Below are positions 15,047-21,759 of a stretch of 24,486 bases of DNA, piece by piece. Origin of the DNA: a virus; the IMG/VR virus record IMGVR_UViG_3300026478_000026, positions 1 to 24,486 of that record; one strand, 5' to 3'. Position numbers and translations under genes: made by a program. A model generated the notes under the pieces. That model had not been told where the DNA came from. It made no database searches and worked only from the letters and a program-made list of their open reading frames with translations. Within the stretch, counting starts at the first letter, position 1. Every line of letters starts with the position of its first letter.

Positions 15047-15556
15047 TTAAGCCGTTAAAGCTGCGACTTTAGCTTGGAAGTTTTTAATGCGTAGTTCTAA
15101 CGCTGCCATATCGTTCTTAAGAACTTCTTTCTCAACCTCTAATGATTTCTCCATAGCGGTCAGTTCAAATTCACGACTTTCTAAATTTTTTTCTCTTGCA
15201 GTAACTATTTTCTCACGAGCAGCAACTGCTTTTTCACGAGCATTTGTGTCATTAATCAACGCTGCCATTTCATTTTTTATCTTTTGGGCTTTTTCCAGCG
15301 CTTCATCTACAACACGTTTAGCAGCTTCTTGATCATATTTTGCGTCAGCTTTAATAGCTTCGGCTTCCTTTTTTGCAACTTCAAGTTCTTGCGCTGCTTT
15401 TTTACGGTCGGCAACCGCATCTTCGGCTGCGGTTAATGCGCCTTGACGAGTAGCTAACTCATCACGCAAAACAGCCATTTCAGCCAAGTCTTTGGGGAAT
15501 TGCTTGGTAAAATAATCCACGTAATTCATAGCGGGGGCGTCATTAGAAATGTTCAT
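15047..15556 (-). CDS. Coiled-coil protein with exact heptad repeats
   Basis: A 169-residue, Lys/Glu/Ala-rich protein predicted to be almost entirely helical after residue 18. Residues 106-140 show an exact seven-residue period: AREKAVA, AREKIVT, AREKNLE, SREFELT, AMEKSLE, with hydrophobic residues at fixed positions. It must form a long, probably parallel coiled coil of roughly 150 residues (over 20 nm if straight). The N terminus (APAMNYVDYFTKQF) may be an anchor. The ATG at 15556 has GAGG upstream. It lies among fibre-like genes, so a rod or connector in a virion appendage is a fair guess. I do not recognise a named family. Confidence 0.75.
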   Translation of the reverse strand: MNISNDAPAMNYVDYFTKQFPKDLAEMAVLRDELATRQGALTAAEDAVADRKKAAQELEVAKKEAEAIKADAKYDQEAAKRVVDEALEKAQKIKNEMAALINDTNAREKAVAAREKIVTAREKNLESREFELTAMEKSLEVEKEVLKNDMAALELRIKNFQAKVAALTA

Positions 15557-15566
15557 GCTGACCTCA

Positions 15567-15872
15567 TTAAGAGTAGTAAGTGATGTTTAACTTAGCGCCA
15601 GCAGATTGCTCAATGAACTTAATTTGATTGATGTCGCCGTCATATTGCAAAGTAACACCTGCTGCTAAAGGCATACCTACAGTTGCTGTAGGTGCTACAC
15701 CATCATCCCGCCAACGAACAGCCTGCCCTTCGGGGGTGATAATAGCAATCCTAGGCGAACCCGCCAAGCCTGCGATGTCTTTTTGGGGTACGGTTAGCGC
15801 TGTGGCAGAACTTAAACTGGTTATCTGCTGGTAACCAAGTACCGAGGTAATTGCCTTAAGATTGATTGCCAT
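15567..15872 (-). CDS. Small conserved phage beta protein
   Basis: A 101-residue protein. The features GYQQITSLSSATALTVPQ (about residues 13-30), EGQAVRWRDDGVAPTATVG and a closing FIEQSAGAKLNITYYS belong to a small family I recognise from many phage structural regions; its function has not been settled to my knowledge. It reads as a compact beta barrel. The frame can be opened one codon earlier with TTG, but the ATG at 15872 is the proper start, with a perfect AAGGAG seven bases upstream. That ATG shares a base with the stop of the repeat protein (TGATG), so the two are translationally coupled and may function together. Confidence 0.78.
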   Translation of the reverse strand: MAINLKAITSVLGYQQITSLSSATALTVPQKDIAGLAGSPRIAIITPEGQAVRWRDDGVAPTATVGMPLAAGVTLQYDGDINQIKFIEQSAGAKLNITYYS

Positions 15873-16531
15873 CAAAATCTCCTTCGTTCAGTAAACGATC
15901 TTAACCTAATAACTAACTGTTCTGCCCCATCTAGCGTACCAAATTGATCTATGGCTGTCGCCATTTCTGCAATAACACCTTGCAGTGTTTGCGGTATAGA
16001 TACTTGGTCGGCTGCCGTCAACAACTCTAACACCACACTTTGAAGATCCATTAGTGTAGCAAGTTGATCGGAACTTGTTGCAAGTTCTGAAATTGCTGCT
16101 TGATATGCTTGAGCAGCAGAAAAATCATCAAAAACAGCCGCAAACTCACTGATGTTACCAAACTGATCTTGACCTTGGTTAGTTTGGTCTGTTCCTGTAG
16201 CGGTTTCATTAACGCTACTGCTTCCATCAACAGAAACGGATATAGCATCCGAGCCTGTAGCAACTTCAGCAACGGAAGCAACTAATGTAAAGGTTGTAGC
16301 TGTAGTGTCTGTGGCAGAAGCTGATTCAGCAATTAAAGCCTCTACAGCTTTTTCTGCATCTACTATGTCTGTGCCGGTTGCTGTTTCAATAACGGCTGAA
16401 TTGATCGTTAGGTTTGCGCTGGTAGTGTCAGTACCGGTGGCTGTTTCGGCTACTTCGCGTGTGTATGTGTTGGCACCCGATACACTGATCGTTGAGAACG
16501 GCGCAGTTGAAAATGGATCAAAACCGAACAC
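15872..16531 (-). CDS. Virion-region protein built of nine 20-residue repeats
   Basis: A 219-residue acidic protein. A 28-residue N-terminal segment precedes nine repeats of exactly 20 residues, and a short basic tail (ends TERRRF) follows. Each unit has Glu at position 1, usually Ala-Thr-Gly-Thr at 3-6 and an invariant Asp at position 7: Glu at residues 29, 49, 69, 89, 109, 129, 149, 169 and 189, Asp at 35, 55, 75, 95, 115, 135, 155, 175 and 195. The first five units are Thr/Ser/Val-rich, the last four Leu/Gln-rich. The start is GTG at 16531 with AAGG upstream; an ATG two bases earlier is in another frame. Similar short repeats occur in fibre-like phage proteins, but I know no function. Confidence 0.78.
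   Translation of the reverse strand: MFGFDPFSTAPFSTISVSGANTYTREVAETATGTDTTSANLTINSAVIETATGTDIVDAEKAVEALIAESASATDTTATTFTLVASVAEVATGSDAISVSVDGSSSVNETATGTDQTNQGQDQFGNISEFAAVFDDFSAAQAYQAAISELATSSDQLATLMDLQSVVLELLTAADQVSIPQTLQGVIAEMATAIDQFGTLDGAEQLVIRLRSFTERRRF
15908..16447 (-). repeat. Nine tandem 60-base coding repeats
   Basis: These 540 bases encode nine uninterrupted 20-residue units with no insertion or deletion between them. The repeat is strict at the protein level (Glu-1 and Asp-7 present in all nine) but well diverged in DNA, so it is an old, selected array. Units 1-5 are closer to one another (ATGTD-type core) than to units 6-9 (AAVFD, ATSSD, LTAAD, ATAID cores), which suggests two expansion phases or two functional halves. 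Confidence 0.85.
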
Positions 16532-16535
16532 ATTT

Positions 16536-16904
16536 TTACCTTGTTATTTCGATCCAGTTAGTCGTATCTTCATCCCACGAGTACATTTTACCGTCAGTTG
16601 GCATAGGAACCGGAGCCTCCCAAAGGCAAGAACCAGCGTTCAATAACCAACTTGCAAAAGGTTGTTGCGGTATAAAAGCGTCCCGTACTGGATCGTAGGT
16701 GTAACCAATGCCTGCATAGTTCTTCCTAAACGGTGTCCCGTTAGGATGCTGACCGCCTTGGGTGTTGTAGCTTGTACGCTTGCAAGGTTGTCCTCTTATC
16801 TCAGCGTAGCGTACTTCCCAATCAATACCTTCCTCGCCTTCGTCTTTGCCGACAATGACTTCGGTAACGATGTTATTTGCGTCTAAAAAAGCGTAGTGAG
16901 CCAT
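16536..16904 (-). CDS. Conserved phage protein of unknown function (122 residues)
   Basis: A 122-residue soluble protein. MAHYAFLDANNIVTEVIVGKD-type opening, an IRGQPCKRTSYNT segment (about residues 36-48), RKNYAGIGYTYDPVRDAFIP (about 60-79) and WEAPVPMPTDGKMYSWDED identify a small family found in structural regions of cyanophages, pelagiphages and related aquatic phages. Several aromatic residues and YTYD/WDED turns suggest a compact beta fold. No catalytic site is evident. The start overlaps the oxygenase stop (TAATG) and a strong GGAGG ribosome-binding site precedes it within the oxygenase gene. The pairing with an oxygenase gene may mean a shared function, but this is inference. Confidence 0.78.
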   Translation of the reverse strand: MAHYAFLDANNIVTEVIVGKDEGEEGIDWEVRYAEIRGQPCKRTSYNTQGGQHPNGTPFRKNYAGIGYTYDPVRDAFIPQQPFASWLLNAGSCLWEAPVPMPTDGKMYSWDEDTTNWIEITR

Positions 16905-17506
16905 TATGCCTCCAGCCGTAATCCAGTTAAATCAACTTCTTCCCCAATCATTCCAACTGGGAAGGTGTTAAACGATAGAGAAATTCTTGTTTCCTCACCC
17001 TGCACTTGCGGAACCATATGTTGCGCTGACGAAGGAAACAGAATTAGCTTGCCTGTTGTAGCTTCAAACCACCAAGACTCAGAGTTGTACTGATTCCACT
17101 CTAGCGGAGGGAATTTGATCTGTTGATACCCGTCACGGTAGAAGTAAATCCTGTCATCAGGATTGGTCTGAACATAAAACACACCTGAAACATAACTATT
17201 CGGATGTGCATGTTTGTGATGGAACTGCCCTGGCTCCGAGTAATTGCACCAGCTTTGCGTGACTCTCAGACTTACATCATGCTTAGGGTTTGCTGTTGCC
17301 TTAAAGTATTCAGATACGCAATCTTCAATCCATGAGCGTAACCCAGTCATAACCGGATCACGAAGCACAAAGTTATTGGTTGAGGTTGTATTACCCATGT
17401 TAGGACGGGTTTCTAACTCACGGACAAAGAACAACTCCTCATCCGTAAGTTCCCTTCCTAACTCAAAGAATCCTACAGGTGTAGGAAATAAATGGTGCAT
17501 GTTCAT
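16904..17506 (-). CDS. Putative 2-oxoglutarate/Fe(II)-dependent oxygenase
   Basis: A 200-residue protein with the layout of the short 2OG-Fe(II) oxygenases common in aquatic phages. It opens HLFPTPVGFFE. The metal-binding region is FHHKHAHPNSYVSGVFYV (residues 95-112, with H99 and H101 the likely site). FPSSAQHMVPQ (158-168) supplies the distal His163. R174 in ETRISLSFN would hold the 2-oxoglutarate carboxylate. The family normally hydroxylates a protein, nucleotide or small molecule; the substrate here cannot be read from sequence. The start is the ATG at 17506, which overlaps the stop of the glycine-rich gene (ATGA); a TTG two codons earlier is less likely, and an ATG at 17500 is possible. 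Its position among virion genes is notable. Confidence 0.85.
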   Translation of the reverse strand: MNMHHLFPTPVGFFELGRELTDEELFFVRELETRPNMGNTTSTNNFVLRDPVMTGLRSWIEDCVSEYFKATANPKHDVSLRVTQSWCNYSEPGQFHHKHAHPNSYVSGVFYVQTNPDDRIYFYRDGYQQIKFPPLEWNQYNSESWWFEATTGKLILFPSSAQHMVPQVQGEETRISLSFNTFPVGMIGEEVDLTGLRLEA

Positions 17507-19218
17507 GCCCAACTCACATTGCCTGTTCCGGCTGTAAAGGTTGTTATTTTGTAGCTACCAGAAGTAGATGTCGTGTAAGTCAATCCACCACTTGGGTTAG
17601 AGATTGTGAGGGATGATGGGTATTTGAGGATGACGACACCTGAGCCGCCAGCCGCACCGTTTGCCCCAGTATTTGCGCCGCCGCCACCACCACCGCCTTT
17701 ATTGGCAGTTCCAGCAGTCGCAGATGTAGAAGGTGAAATAGTTCCGCTATCACCACCGCCTCCATTACCACCGGAACCTTTTGTAGTAGAACCGGCCCCA
17801 CCGCCACCACCGGCGTAATAAAGAGAATCAATCGTTGCTTGAACTCCAACACCTCCGTTACCTCCAGTAGCTCCGGTATTTGATCCTTCGCTACCAGCAG
17901 CACCAGCTCCACCACCACCACTTCCGTATCGGTCAGCAGGAGGTTGAGTTACTGGCGCACCTGCGTTGCCTTGCCCAGAAGTGCCAGCTCCACCAAGTCT
18001 CCAGTTGGGAGCATAACTTGATGATGCGCCGCCACCAGAACCACCAGCACTACCAGCAGAATATGTAGCTCCAACATTATTGGAACCACCACCACCGCCT
18101 CCGGTGGTGCTAACAGAAGAAAATACAGAAGATGAACCATTGGAACCTGCCGACGATCCGCTTGAAGAACCTGCGCCACCACCACCGACAGTTACAGTGT
18201 AATTTGTTGAAACTGCAAATCCAGTTACAGTTCCCTGTTTCAAACCACCAGCACCTCCCCCACCACCGTAATAACCAGCTCCGCCACCGCCACCGCCAGC
18301 AACAACTAAATAGTCAACGCTGAACGCAAGGCCAAACTGCACATTACCCGTACCTGCTGTTACCTGCGTAATGGCATAACCACCAGAAAGGCTTGTACTG
18401 TAAGTAAGACCACCACCAGGATTGGAAATAGAGTAAGCGTCTGAGTATTTCAGGATGACAATGCCGGAGCCGCCTGCATAGCCATTTTGGACAACAGGAC
18501 TTGCTCCACCCAAACCACCACCACCCCCACCTCCGCCAGTGTTAGTAGTGCCAGCCGTGCCGGCAACAGATGGTGTTCTTGCTCCAACCGCGCCACTGCC
18601 ACCTCCTCCAGAACCACCCGTGCTTTGCACTGCGGTACCTGGGTTATCCCCACAGCCACCGCCACCACCACCAGCGTAATACGTAGCCGTTCCTGTAATT
18701 GATGATTGCAAACCTATACCGCCATTGCCCCCAGAAACAGAGTTTGATGATTTCCCTGCGCCACCCGCTGCACCAGCACCGCCACCACCACCTGGGGAAT
18801 AATAAGGCGCACCAGTTCCAGCACCGCCAGCATTACCTTGCCCAGACGGACTTGCAGCACCTCCAGCATTAGGCCATGAACTACCGCCCCCAGACCCCCC
18901 AGAGTTACCAGTAGTCCCTGCATAAGGAGCGCCACCACCGCCACCCGTTGAAGTTATGCTGCTAAAAACAGAATTGGAGCCGTTAGTACCTGCTCCACTT
19001 GTTCCGCCTGCGCCACCACCACCGACTGTTACTGTTAAGTTTGTTGTTAACGATACAGCGGGATCGGTTCCAGTTCTATAACCGCCTGCGCCACCACCGC
19101 CTGCTGCATCGCGGCCACCACCACCCCCACCAGCAACAACAAGGTACTCAACAGCGATAGACGATGGGGCGCTAACAGCATACGCCGCTGCAATCATTGC
19201 ACTTAATGCGCCAGCCAT
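17503..19218 (-). CDS. Double glycine-rich virion protein, possible receptor-binding adhesin
   Basis: A 571-residue protein made of two homologous halves. A short hydrophobic N terminus (ALSAMIAAAYAVSA) is followed by copy 1 (about residues 22-297) and copy 2 (300-571). Each opens with E/DYLVVAGGGGGG, passes through NxTVTVGGGGAG and VFSS, then long Gly runs with SGQGNAGG and YYAGGGGG. Each ends GGSGIVILKYxxxxxISNP, GGLTY and FTAGTGNV-type strands. Such domains form polyglycine-helix sandwiches at phage fibre tips and carry variable loops. Two copies in one chain, plus a third in the 290-residue protein, suggest duplication for broader or stronger attachment. The ATG at 19218 has AGGAG upstream. 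Its stop overlaps the oxygenase start. The fold is likely; the adhesin role is inferred. Confidence 0.83.
   Translation of the reverse strand: MAGALSAMIAAAYAVSAPSSIAVEYLVVAGGGGGGRDAAGGGGAGGYRTGTDPAVSLTTNLTVTVGGGGAGGTSGAGTNGSNSVFSSITSTGGGGGAPYAGTTGNSGGSGGGSSWPNAGGAASPSGQGNAGGAGTGAPYYSPGGGGGAGAAGGAGKSSNSVSGGNGGIGLQSSITGTATYYAGGGGGGCGDNPGTAVQSTGGSGGGGSGAVGARTPSVAGTAGTTNTGGGGGGGGLGGASPVVQNGYAGGSGIVILKYSDAYSISNPGGGLTYSTSLSGGYAITQVTAGTGNVQFGLAFSVDYLVVAGGGGGGAGYYGGGGGAGGLKQGTVTGFAVSTNYTVTVGGGGAGSSSGSSAGSNGSSSVFSSVSTTGGGGGGSNNVGATYSAGSAGGSGGGASSSYAPNWRLGGAGTSGQGNAGAPVTQPPADRYGSGGGGAGAAGSEGSNTGATGGNGGVGVQATIDSLYYAGGGGGAGSTTKGSGGNGGGGDSGTISPSTSATAGTANKGGGGGGGANTGANGAAGGSGVVILKYPSSLTISNPSGGLTYTTSTSGSYKITTFTAGTGNVSWA
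17506..18321 (-). repeat. Glycine-rich domain, copy 2
   Basis: Codes for residues 300-571 of the 571-residue protein, homologous to copy 1 along the full length: same start (DYLVVAGGGGGG), same internal markers and same LTYTTSTSGSYKI, FTAGTGNV end. The loops between markers differ in length and sequence, as expected for surface-exposed segments. Confidence 0.82.
18328..19155 (-). repeat. Glycine-rich domain, copy 1
   Basis: Codes for residues 22-297 of the 571-residue protein, ending LTYSTSLSGGYAITQ, VTAGTGNV. It is paralogous to copy 2 with the same order of markers. The high G content of the sense strand produces long proline-coding shadows on the plus strand, which are not genes. Confidence 0.82.
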
Positions 19219-19219
19219 G

Positions 19220-20134
19220 TTAGGTCACTCCTGCGCCAGAAACATACCAAGTGTCAGAGCCAACGTATAACAGTGTAGCCATACCTTTTGTTGCAACCGT
19301 TCTTGTCGTTGCTGAAGCGCCATTAGCTAACTGAAAAGACACTCCGGAAGTTGTATTTTGGATAGTCAAATTACCAGAGTTATTGTTTACAACTAAAATT
19401 GTTGTTCCAGTCGGAAACGCAACTGAAGCGTTTGTTGACACACTAAGCGTTGCAGTAGCTCCGCCTGTAAAGTAAACGTGCTTACCTTGATCTGTTAAAG
19501 CAAGCGTTGTATTAGTGCTTTGCGGAGCATTGATGTAGCCAACTTTATTAGTACCGTCTACCGTACAGTTACTCAGCGTACCTGACGTTGGCGTACCTAG
19601 TACAGGAGTCACCAAACTTGGCGATGTTGCAAACACTAATGCCCCTGATCCGGTCTCATCGGTAACCGCAGAAGCAAGATTAGACGATGATGGAGTGGCA
19701 AGCCATGTGGCTACGCCAGTACCCAATCCGGTAATGTTGCCAACAGCAACAGAACCAGCGGTTTGTTTCAGCGAACCCGTTGAATCAAACGAACCGTCGG
19801 TTGTCCAAGTGTCATTAGGCTGAAGCGTTACCTTAGCGATTTGTCGCGTTGTAGAGCCACTTGAGTTGTTGTAGGTGACCGTGACTGTTACCGCAGCGGT
19901 ATCTTTATTCTGAATAGTGATCCACTTGATAACCCGTCTTGTTGATGCGGCTGGAGAACTAACCACCGTAACCGCACTCGTACCGTTAAGCGCACCATCA
20001 CTTGCGCCTTCGGTAAGAGACGATGACGTACTGTCAGCATAAGCAACCGTGTATTCAGGATTACTGGTAGCCGCAGCACCAGACATCACCGCCTGGATAG
20101 TCTTTGTGGTTGCGTCAAGAACTAATGTTCCCAT
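19220..20134 (-). CDS. Tail-fibre-like virion protein
   Basis: A 304-residue, Thr/Ser/Gly-rich protein with almost no Cys and low charge. The N terminus (MGTLVLDATTKTIQAVMSG) leads into beta-structured repeats. A central stretch (GLGTGVATWLATPSSSNLAS, about residues 136-155, then FATSPSLVTPVLGTPTSGTL) is a well-known element of phage tail fibres. The C terminus (VATKGMATLLYVGSDTWYVS) is another common fibre end. It is likely a trimeric fibre or surface protein. The ATG at 20134 is preceded by TAAGGA, whose TAA is the stop of the preceding gene. It is inside the portal-to-scaffold cassette, next to the glycine-rich adhesin-like gene, so the two could form one appendage. No depolymerase signature is seen. 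Confidence 0.82.
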   Translation of the reverse strand: MGTLVLDATTKTIQAVMSGAAATSNPEYTVAYADSTSSSLTEGASDGALNGTSAVTVVSSPAASTRRVIKWITIQNKDTAAVTVTVTYNNSSGSTTRQIAKVTLQPNDTWTTDGSFDSTGSLKQTAGSVAVGNITGLGTGVATWLATPSSSNLASAVTDETGSGALVFATSPSLVTPVLGTPTSGTLSNCTVDGTNKVGYINAPQSTNTTLALTDQGKHVYFTGGATATLSVSTNASVAFPTGTTILVVNNNSGNLTIQNTTSGVSFQLANGASATTRTVATKGMATLLYVGSDTWYVSGAGVT

Positions 20135-20143
20135 TGTTTTTCC

Positions 20144-20821
20144 TTAACTAAGAAACCAAGCAAAATTCTGAGCCGTAGAACTACCGCCACCAGAAACCGT
20201 TGCCCAAGATAAAGTTCCAGAACCGTCTGTTGCAAGCACTTGGTTATTTGTTCCGTATCCAGTTGGCATGATAAAAGTTAAATTTGCACTTTGAGAGGTG
20301 CTAGGCCGCAACGTAAGTGTTCTTCCAGCACCCGCATAAACTTGCCAAGTTAAAGAACTGTAAGTGTTGACCCCAAGCGCAAGCGTCAAAGAATCCGTAA
20401 ATGTCGCGCTCCCATCGTCAGCTAGCGTTGCAGAACTATTCTGAATTAGCTTTCCTGTCGTTCCGTCAAACCTTGCAAAAGCGTTATCACTCGCAGAAGC
20501 AGGGCCAACAACATTACCAAACGAGGATGCCGGGTAAGTTACGAATACGGTCTTTGTACCCGCAGCGAAGTTGACAAGGCTTCCTGAATTGCTTGACGAT
20601 AATACTGTCGTTCGGGATAGCGTTGTCCCGCTTGATGTATACGTACCAAGACCAACCTCCCAATCGCCCGTACTTGAATCGACAATCGTGTAGTAGGTGG
20701 TGTTTCCGTTACCAACAACGGAAAATGATTGGAACCCCGATACCGCACCGGCTAATGTAACTGTACCGGTGCCTGTGGTTGTCGTCGTTTCCTGTACACG
20801 ATCCGCAAGGACAAGGGCCAT
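20144..20821 (-). CDS. Tail or fibre structural protein with conserved N terminus
   Basis: A 225-residue protein opening MALVLADRVQETTTTTGTGT, followed by VTLAGAVSGFQSF and a YYTIVDSSTGDWEVGLGTY segment (about residues 43-61). This 100-residue N-terminal domain is widespread in phage tail and fibre proteins, where it appears to be an attachment module. The remainder (about 100-225) is Ser/Thr/Gly-rich and ends in a short trimer-like tail (LATDGSGTLSWATVSGGG). The start at 20821 follows the stop of the preceding gene by one base (TGATATG), with no strong ribosome-binding site of its own, so it is probably translated by ribosomes finishing that gene. The structural role is likely; its place on the virion is unknown. 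Confidence 0.8.
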   Translation of the reverse strand: MALVLADRVQETTTTTGTGTVTLAGAVSGFQSFSVVGNGNTTYYTIVDSSTGDWEVGLGTYTSSGTTLSRTTVLSSSNSGSLVNFAAGTKTVFVTYPASSFGNVVGPASASDNAFARFDGTTGKLIQNSSATLADDGSATFTDSLTLALGVNTYSSLTWQVYAGAGRTLTLRPSTSQSANLTFIMPTGYGTNNQVLATDGSGTLSWATVSGGGSSTAQNFAWFLS

Positions 20822-20822
20822 A

Positions 20823-21386
20823 TCATGCAGCCAGGCTAAAAGTGTAAGTTACTTGCAGTGTGTCGCCGTTAACAACCGAACGGTCACCACCCGTAAAATC
20901 AGATGCCGAGAACAATGTGCCTGAAGTACCAGAAGCAGCGCTTGCTAAAAATGCCCCACCAACAGTTGCAGTGCTTGTAATACTGTATGAGGCTTTGCTT
21001 GCTGAATTAGTTACAACCGAAGGATTGGCTGTAGTTGCAGCAGCAAAAGTTGCTGCGGGTCTATTTCCTGTGTACGGGTTAATTTCAGTCCATCCAGCAT
21101 GAGACGCTAATGTATCTGAAGCAGCAGGTGTGTTAGATGCTCCAGCACCATATAAACCGATATACCAAGATGTAATGCGAGCCGTAGCCCCGTCAAGCGC
21201 TGTACCTGCCATGTATTGAAGACCAACGTTTACAACAAGATTTTTAGATTCAGCAGTCCATTTGAGTTTGCCGTCTTTGTCATAACACTCAAACGAAAAT
21301 TTACCCATTGCACGAGCGCCTTCAGATGAAGAAGGGCGGGCTATCAAACCGCTGGCAGCGGAGTCTTTGGCTTTAGCTTGTTCCAT
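20823..21386 (-). CDS. Conserved phage structural-region protein (187 residues)
   Basis: A 187-residue protein. From residue 27 it carries MGKFSFECYDKDGKLKWTAE, then NLVVNVGLQYMAGTALDG and ITSWYIGLYG. These are features of a family widely seen in phage structural regions, usually of unnamed function. The rest is Ala/Thr/Ser-rich beta structure ending LQVTYTFSLAA. The start chosen is the ATG at 21386 because TAAGGA precedes it and is fused to the previous stop. An internal ATG at 21308 begins exactly where family similarity seems to start and has a weaker GAAGG, so the first 26 residues may be an extension. It could be a head-tail or fibre-base protein; no motif decides. Confidence 0.77.
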   Translation of the reverse strand: MEQAKAKDSAASGLIARPSSSEGARAMGKFSFECYDKDGKLKWTAESKNLVVNVGLQYMAGTALDGATARITSWYIGLYGAGASNTPAASDTLASHAGWTEINPYTGNRPAATFAAATTANPSVVTNSASKASYSITSTATVGGAFLASAASGTSGTLFSASDFTGGDRSVVNGDTLQVTYTFSLAA

Positions 21387-21396
21387 CGTCTATTCC

Positions 21397-21759
21397 TTAA
21401 GCAAGAAATTTAAGTTTGTAGATTGTACTTAAGTACAACCCGACAATTTCATCGATAATATTTTGCAGCGCGGTTTCATCTTTACCGCACATTTCATACC
21501 TGATTTTTTCAATCTCATCAACCTGATCTTGCATAAAATCTAGGATGTTAGAGGTTTTACCTGCGTTCATCAACGAAATCGGGCCAATTAGACCATGCTT
21601 ACCTTGGTAAGCTTCAGCAAAATTGTCCGCTAAATCTACAATTTTGTCATAAAATTTACGTAAGGCTTTATGTTTGCTGTAGCTGCGTGTGTTTAGATGA
21701 ACTGAGTGAGTAACATCACGGGCCAAAAACAACATGCCTATAAAGTCAGCACATTTCAT
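21397..21759 (-). CDS. Helical DUF5856-like (Dps-like) phage protein
   Basis: A 120-residue, all-helical protein. HLNTRSYSKHKALRKFYDKI (residues 21-40) followed by DLADNFAEAYQGKHGLIG is the pattern of the phage family I recall as DUF5856. It resembles Dps/ferritin helical bundles in having His, Asp and Glu spaced along helices (for example H30, D38, E49). Whether a metal is bound cannot be told. The start overlaps the portal stop (ATGA at 21756-21759). Its stop is part of the next ribosome-binding site. Beside the portal in other phages it remains without a known role. The fold assignment is moderately sure, the function unknown. Confidence 0.75.
   Translation of the reverse strand: MKCADFIGMLFLARDVTHSVHLNTRSYSKHKALRKFYDKIVDLADNFAEAYQGKHGLIGPISLMNAGKTSNILDFMQDQVDEIEKIRYEMCGKDETALQNIIDEIVGLYLSTIYKLKFLA

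Noticed and set aside
15908-16447. CRISPR-like array
   Set aside because: The 60-base period is coding, the repeats are conserved in protein and not in DNA, and there are no spacers of unrelated sequence.
17606-17818. Second proline-rich plus-strand open frame
   Set aside because: It is the same antisense effect of the 571-residue glycine-rich protein.
17503-19218. Diversity-generating retroelement target
   Set aside because: The paired domains might suggest variable and template repeats, but no reverse transcriptase or adenine-biased template repeat is in the window, and the differences between copies include length changes.
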